Of a DNA stretch of 64,000 bases, positions 60,232-64,000 are shown one piece after another (the first letter of the stretch is position 1; each line of letters opens with the position of its first letter). Both the position numbers and the translations under genes were made by a program. Source of the stretch: Paroedura picta (lineage: Eukaryota > Chordata > Lepidosauria > Squamata > Gekkonidae). A model generated the notes under the pieces. The model was not told the origin of the DNA, did not search any database, and saw only the letters and a list, made by a program, of their open reading frames with translations. The DNA lies in contig NC_135371.1 in NCBI RefSeq assembly GCF_049243985.1, forward strand, positions 2,443,501 to 2,507,500. The letters are read 5' to 3'.

Positions 60232-63200
60232 CTGGAGTAAAGAGAGAGATTCTGTTAGAACTCACAGAAGGTCCTCTAGTCCAGGGGTAGTCAACCTGTG
60301 GTCCTCCAGATGTTCATGGACTACAATTCCCATGAGCCCCTGCCAGCATTTGCTGGCAGGGGCTCATGGGAATTGTAGTCCATGAACATCTGGAGGACCA
60401 CAGGTTGACTACCCCTGCTCTAGTCTGCACCTGAACTTCCATACACAGTGAAGTGCACAATAATACATTAAGCCCCCTACGTTAGAGATGTCTGGTTCGG
60501 GCTCTGACTGTTTTCATGGCTCCCTGTGTGTGTGATTTATTTGAGGTGAATTAAGGGCTGTTTTCCCAACATCTTTATGTGCCCTCTGGCCCAACTGGTA
60601 CGGAGCTATAGCTTGGGTTGTCACCAATATGTGGAAGACAGCCAGCTGTATCTCCTGATGGATGGCCGCCCGGATTCTCCCCCGGAACCATTTGCCAGAT
60701 GTTTGGAAGCCATGGCTGAATGGCTCAAGCAGAGTTGCCTGAAACTCAACCCCTCCAAGACGGAGGTCCTGTGACTGGCTGGTAGAGCACGCTTGCCCTC
60801 CTTGGCAGGGACGCAACTGGCCATCACATCACAGGCCAGGAACTTGGGCGTGACCTTGGATGACCTCATTAACATTGGAGGCCCAGGTCAAGAGAGTAGT
60901 AGGCCAGGCTTTTTGCCAAGTTCGCCAGGCTCTGCTACTTGCACCCTACCTGCCCCCTGAACACTTGGCCACGGTGATCCATGCGGTGGTCACCTCCAGA
61001 ATAGATTTCTGTAATTCACTGTACGCTGGCCTGCCCTTGGGCCTGATCTGGAAGCTACAACTGTTACAGAATTCGGCTGTCAGGGTCCTCACAGGAACAT
61101 CGTGGAGGGCCCATATCCAGCCTGACTGAAAGTCTGTGTCCTGCAGGCAGCTCTACAATCTCTCTTCCAAGGGCTGAAGGTTTTTACGAAAGCCGCTCTT
61201 TAATTTTTCCTGGAGTAGATTCACTGTTTAGGAAGCAGGTCCCCTTGTCCTGATGGGCTTTTCTTCCTGGACTGGGATTTCATAGAAACCCCCTACTTGG
61301 CAGGGAATGGACTTCTGCCCTCTCTTACCTGCATGGCTTTCCTGCTGCCTCTGTGGCCCCTCTCCAGAGTTTCCTTCAGCCTCTTCATACTTTGCTTTTC
61401 CCAAAGAGAACCCCTGGAATTCTCCACCTGTCTCCTCTACATCTGCTGTTGGAATAAAGGAAAAGCTTCAGGCAAGACCCATACGAAAAGCCGAGACCCC
61501 AGACAGGGTGTGCAATTCCCTCAACTGGGTCTTCTTTCCTCCCAAACGGAGCCAGTGATCATAGCTTAGCCCTGGCAGGCCCTCCTGTCAAGCTGTTTTT
61601 ATCTTCTCCCTAACCCTCCTCTCCCCAAGCTTCCTGTAAGTATTGTAAGGGGGAAAGTGGCAAAGAATTATTCCACCATATTCGACTTGCTGCGCAGCCC
61701 CTTTGATTCTCTGCTCTTGATAATTACATTCAAGAAGTTCTCCATTTATCCAGTTCTGCAACTGCACTGAGAATGTCCTTCCAGCTGAGAAGGGAGCTAC
61801 GAGGAGCTGGTTTACAGCCTCCTAAAGATACCCGTCCGCAGTGGGGCAATGAGAATCCGGGACCCTCCAAAGTGAGCCCCCCTGTTGAAAGGGGACCATG
61901 GGTTTTGTAAGAGTTGTGGTGCAGGTGATGACAGATGAGAACAGCAACCCTGCAAGGTAGGGCCACCATTCTCAAGATCAGGACCATTTTCTTGCTCTCT
62001 GAGCCACTCTCTGAATCATCCAGGCATTTCTGCCTTTCCGGGAAGCACAGAATCAGCCTGTGCCAGGAAGGAGGACATCTGGAGCACATCTTTCACTGCC
62101 TGCAAAGGGGACAGAATTAGGTGGATGAATTTTTACCTCAAGTTCCTATTTTGTTTTATGGGGTGTTTAAAATTGTTGTACTGGTGGATTTGTATTTTTG
62201 GGGGTGTTTTAAATTGTTATATGAAGTTTTATTTGTTTAACTTGTTTAAATTGTTATATGATGTTTTATTGTTAACTGCCGCGAGCCAGCTTGCTGGGAG
62301 CAGCAGTATACAAATCTAACAAACAAACAAACAAGAGATAGCTAGAAGACCGGCCCTCCTCAAGGCCATTAACTTGCTACTTGCTCTGGCAGCTCACCCC
62401 AGAGGAAGCTGGAGTGTCAAAAAGTCTAGAGAAGACCTCAGAAGTCTGTCCTGTTCCATCCTCCCAAAACACCTGCCACACACAGGGAGCGTGCCGACAT
62501 GCTCGTGTCCAGTTTGGTAGTTTGGTAGACAGGGTGGTCACTGTTGCCACCTTCCTTCCTGGGGCCAGGGGAGACAGTGCTGGCCGGCCTTGGAGAAGCC
62601 CAGGAATCGGGGTGCACTGAGAGGACAGGAATACCTGGCTTGTCTGTGTTTGTGTGTATTTTGCAGAGGCTTTTCTTACCACACAGGAGTAAAAGGGACT
62701 TAGCCTCTGAGTTGGTTGCTGGCCTCTCAGGTAGATGGGAAGTTGCTACAGGGCTTGTTGTAGAGAGGCAAGTGGATTTGTGTGGCTCTACCTTTACTGC
62801 CACCCCAACTTCTGGAGGTAGCCAGTGGCAGCCAAGCAGCTGAACAGGCCTCACAATATTCAATATTCTGACTCCGGCATCCTCCTAATGGCAGCCATTC
62901 ACACCTGTGGGAGCCATGAAAGAGCCTTACCCAGAGAGGCCACGCTCCCGTAGTTCTCCAGCATGACTTCCCTGTAGAGAGCTCTTTGGTCCAGATCCAG
63001 CAAGACCCACTCGGCCTCAGTGAAAAACACAGACACCTCCTCAAAGGAAAATGGAGACTGAAAGAAAAAGCAGATTCCCTGGTCATAGACCGTGCCAGGC
63101 AGAGAGTGCTCTCTCAAGGGGGCATCCTGGGAGGGTGCAAGATGTACGCTTGGTATGAGTAAAGGGGATAGGCTCAGAACAGGTGGAGCAAAAGCCTCCC

Positions 63201-63321
63201 TGAGAAAGTGGGGGGGGGGGGGGGGCAGCCCATCCTTCATTCATCTCCCCTACCTGTAGCAGAGGTGGAGCAGCCATTTCCATCCCTGTGGAGGGATGGC
63301 ATCTGGACATCTTTTCTCTGC
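59189..63321 (-). CDS. Gene 6: KRAB-C2H2 part of a SCAN-KRAB-zinc finger gene (5' end outside window)
   Basis: Visible exons are 63254-63321 (exon 3), 62931-63057 (KRAB-A) and 59189-60231 (fingers). The exon 5 found in genes 1-5 was not seen between KRAB-A and the fingers, but splicing KRAB-A directly to the finger exon still keeps phase 1 and the frame. SCAN and exon 2 should lie beyond position 64000. It is the shortest finger array (9 canonical). Its intron holds a decayed extra finger exon broken by an L2-type LINE, a stray copy of exon 3's edge, and a LINE tail. It may be a working short gene or one on the way out. Confidence 0.75.
60282..60417. mobile_element. hAT foldback MITE, copy 12
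   Basis: A 136-bp near-perfect palindrome with perfect duplication ctctagtc, 50 bp from the gene 6 finger-exon acceptor. Confidence 0.93.
60460..61450 (-). pseudogene. Decayed extra single-finger exon in gene 6
   Basis: 60460-60570 and 61135-61450 align with the gene 1 extra exon ('gaattaagggctgttttccc', 'aagagaacccctggaattct'). The LINE at 60571-61132 removed the finger itself. The acceptor region reads 'ttccaacag'. Confidence 0.65.
60571..61132 (+). repeat. L2-type LINE fragment
   Basis: The plus strand reads [37 protein letters not shown], then, after a break, [17 protein letters not shown] and [20 protein letters not shown]. This is the palm/thumb end of an L2-type reverse transcriptase. 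It splits the decayed finger exon. Confidence 0.82.
61451..62085. other. Gene 6 intron sequence shared with gene 5
   Basis: Aligns in patches with 49020-49950. No exon recognised. Confidence 0.4.
62086..62153 (-). pseudogene. Stray copy of the exon 3 border
   Basis: 'catctttcactgcctgcaaa' and 'acctcaagttcctattttgt' match the upstream edge and intron flank of exon 3 in genes 5 and 6, but the exon body is missing. It lies on the wrong side of KRAB-A, so it is a left-over of a rearranged or deleted unit. Confidence 0.6.
62157..62335 (+). repeat. L2-type LINE 3' tail
   Basis: AT-rich 'aaattgttatatgatgtttt' leads to 'aactgccgcgagccagcttg' and the short tail repeat caaacaaacaaacaa. Confidence 0.65.
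62931..63057 (-). CDS. Gene 6 KRAB-A exon
   Basis: 127 nt, acceptor 'tctttcag', donor GTAAGG. It encodes [20 protein letters not shown], then [23 protein letters not shown] is intact. Confidence 0.92.
63254..63321 (-). CDS. Gene 6 exon 3, short linker
   Basis: 68 nt, phase 1 to 0, acceptor 'ccttttgcag', donor GTAGGG. It reads [20 protein letters not shown] in the joined frame. Confidence 0.72.
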
Positions 63322-63788
63322 CTGCAAAAGGGACAGAATGAGGCAGATGAATTTTCACCTCAAGTTCCTATTTTGTTGGCTTCTTTGAATAACGCTTCAT
63401 ACATCCCGGTCCCCCCAGTTGTGAAACCTGCTCTTCTTTGTATTCAAGAATATTTGTAATGACTCCTGGTAAACTGTGGAAGAAGCAGAGGAGAAGCACC
63501 ACATAGTCATGATCCAGGTGAGGGGTGTGTGTGTGTGAATAAACGCTGATAATGGGTTTTAGACTTTTGCAAGAGTCAAAATGTGCCCCGTAATCCCTGG
63601 AGGTCAAAGGTCTGCAGCATTCCTGCTGGATGAGAGCAAGAGTCCTGTCTCCCTGCCGGACAGGCCTTCTGACCTGCCCTGGATTCCTGACTGGCAGGGA
63701 AAAGAGGGGACGACGCATCTCGAGGACACGCAGCCCAAAACCTAGATGTGATTTTAGTGCATCAGCCAACCCTCTGGAAACTCTAGGG
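63322..63788. other. Gene 6 intron, no exon 2 seen
   Basis: It aligns with the matching introns of genes 1 and 2 but the acidic linker exon was not found before the window ends. Confidence 0.45.
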
Positions 63789-63914
63789 CAGGGGTAGTCA
63801 ACCTGTGGTCCTCCAGATGTTCATGGACTACAATTCCCATGAGCCCCTGCCAGCAATTGCTCCTGGGAATTGTAGTCCATGAACATCTGGAGGACCACAG
63901 GTTGACTACCCCTG
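63789..63914. mobile_element. hAT foldback MITE, copy 13
   Basis: A 126-bp palindrome with perfect duplication ctctaggg on both sides. Confidence 0.93.
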
Positions 63915-64000
63915 CTCTAGGGTACTATCAAGAGATTTCCAGGCATCTAATGATGCCCTGACCTCACATTTGGGCATCCCTCGCCCAGTGTCCGCTTCCA

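Noticed and set aside
63200-63225. Long G run as a regulatory G-quadruplex
   Set aside because: It is a homopolymer in an intron and a likely sequencing-length artefact. No conserved counterpart in genes 1-5.

Overview
The window is vertebrate genomic DNA, most probably from a squamate reptile (lizard or gecko; species not determinable). The evidence is the interspersed-repeat set: CR1, L2-type and RTE/BovB-type LINE pieces, tRNA-derived SINEs, a 5S-rRNA-derived SINE, and a foldback hAT MITE. There is no bacterial gene structure, and no retrovirus-like or other capsid/envelope-bearing element was recognised.

Layout: six head-to-tail genes, all on the minus strand, each of the SCAN - linker - KRAB-A - linker - C2H2 zinc-finger type. 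Spliced coding spans are gene 1 1312-7499, gene 2 13777-19111, gene 3 24803-29929, gene 4 34584-40944, gene 5 45883-55256 and gene 6 59189-63321 (its 5' exons lie past the right edge). Genes 1-5 share one six-exon plan with identical splice phases. With exon ends read from splice sites, the summed coding lengths are 2325, 2853, 2673, 2784 and 2712 nt, all multiples of three, giving proteins of about 774, 950, 890, 927 and 903 aa. Each gene is preceded (at higher coordinates) by a GC-rich block ending in a good splice donor, read as a non-coding first exon and promoter near 8.5, 20.5, 32.0, 43.1 and 56.4 kb.

Working model: the SCAN domain lets the proteins pair, KRAB-A recruits the TRIM28 repressor complex, and the finger arrays choose the DNA target. 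The six copies have diverged unevenly. Gene 2 has a changed MLE motif in KRAB. Gene 3 has lost the usual AG of its finger-exon acceptor. Genes 1 and 2 have decayed fingers past their stop codons. Gene 6 has lost the KRAB-B-position exon and an internal block of fingers. A second, mostly decayed finger exon with one zinc finger sits upstream of the main finger exon in genes 1, 5 and 6; in gene 1 it is fully open and in the right phase to be an alternative last exon.

The space between and inside the genes is mostly transposon debris. The most notable family is a 95-141 bp hAT foldback MITE present 13 times, whose 8-bp target duplications mostly fit nnnTAnnn. One insertion is shared at the same place in genes 1 and 4 and absent from gene 2, so it dates part of the duplication history. 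No gene outside the zinc-finger family was recognised.
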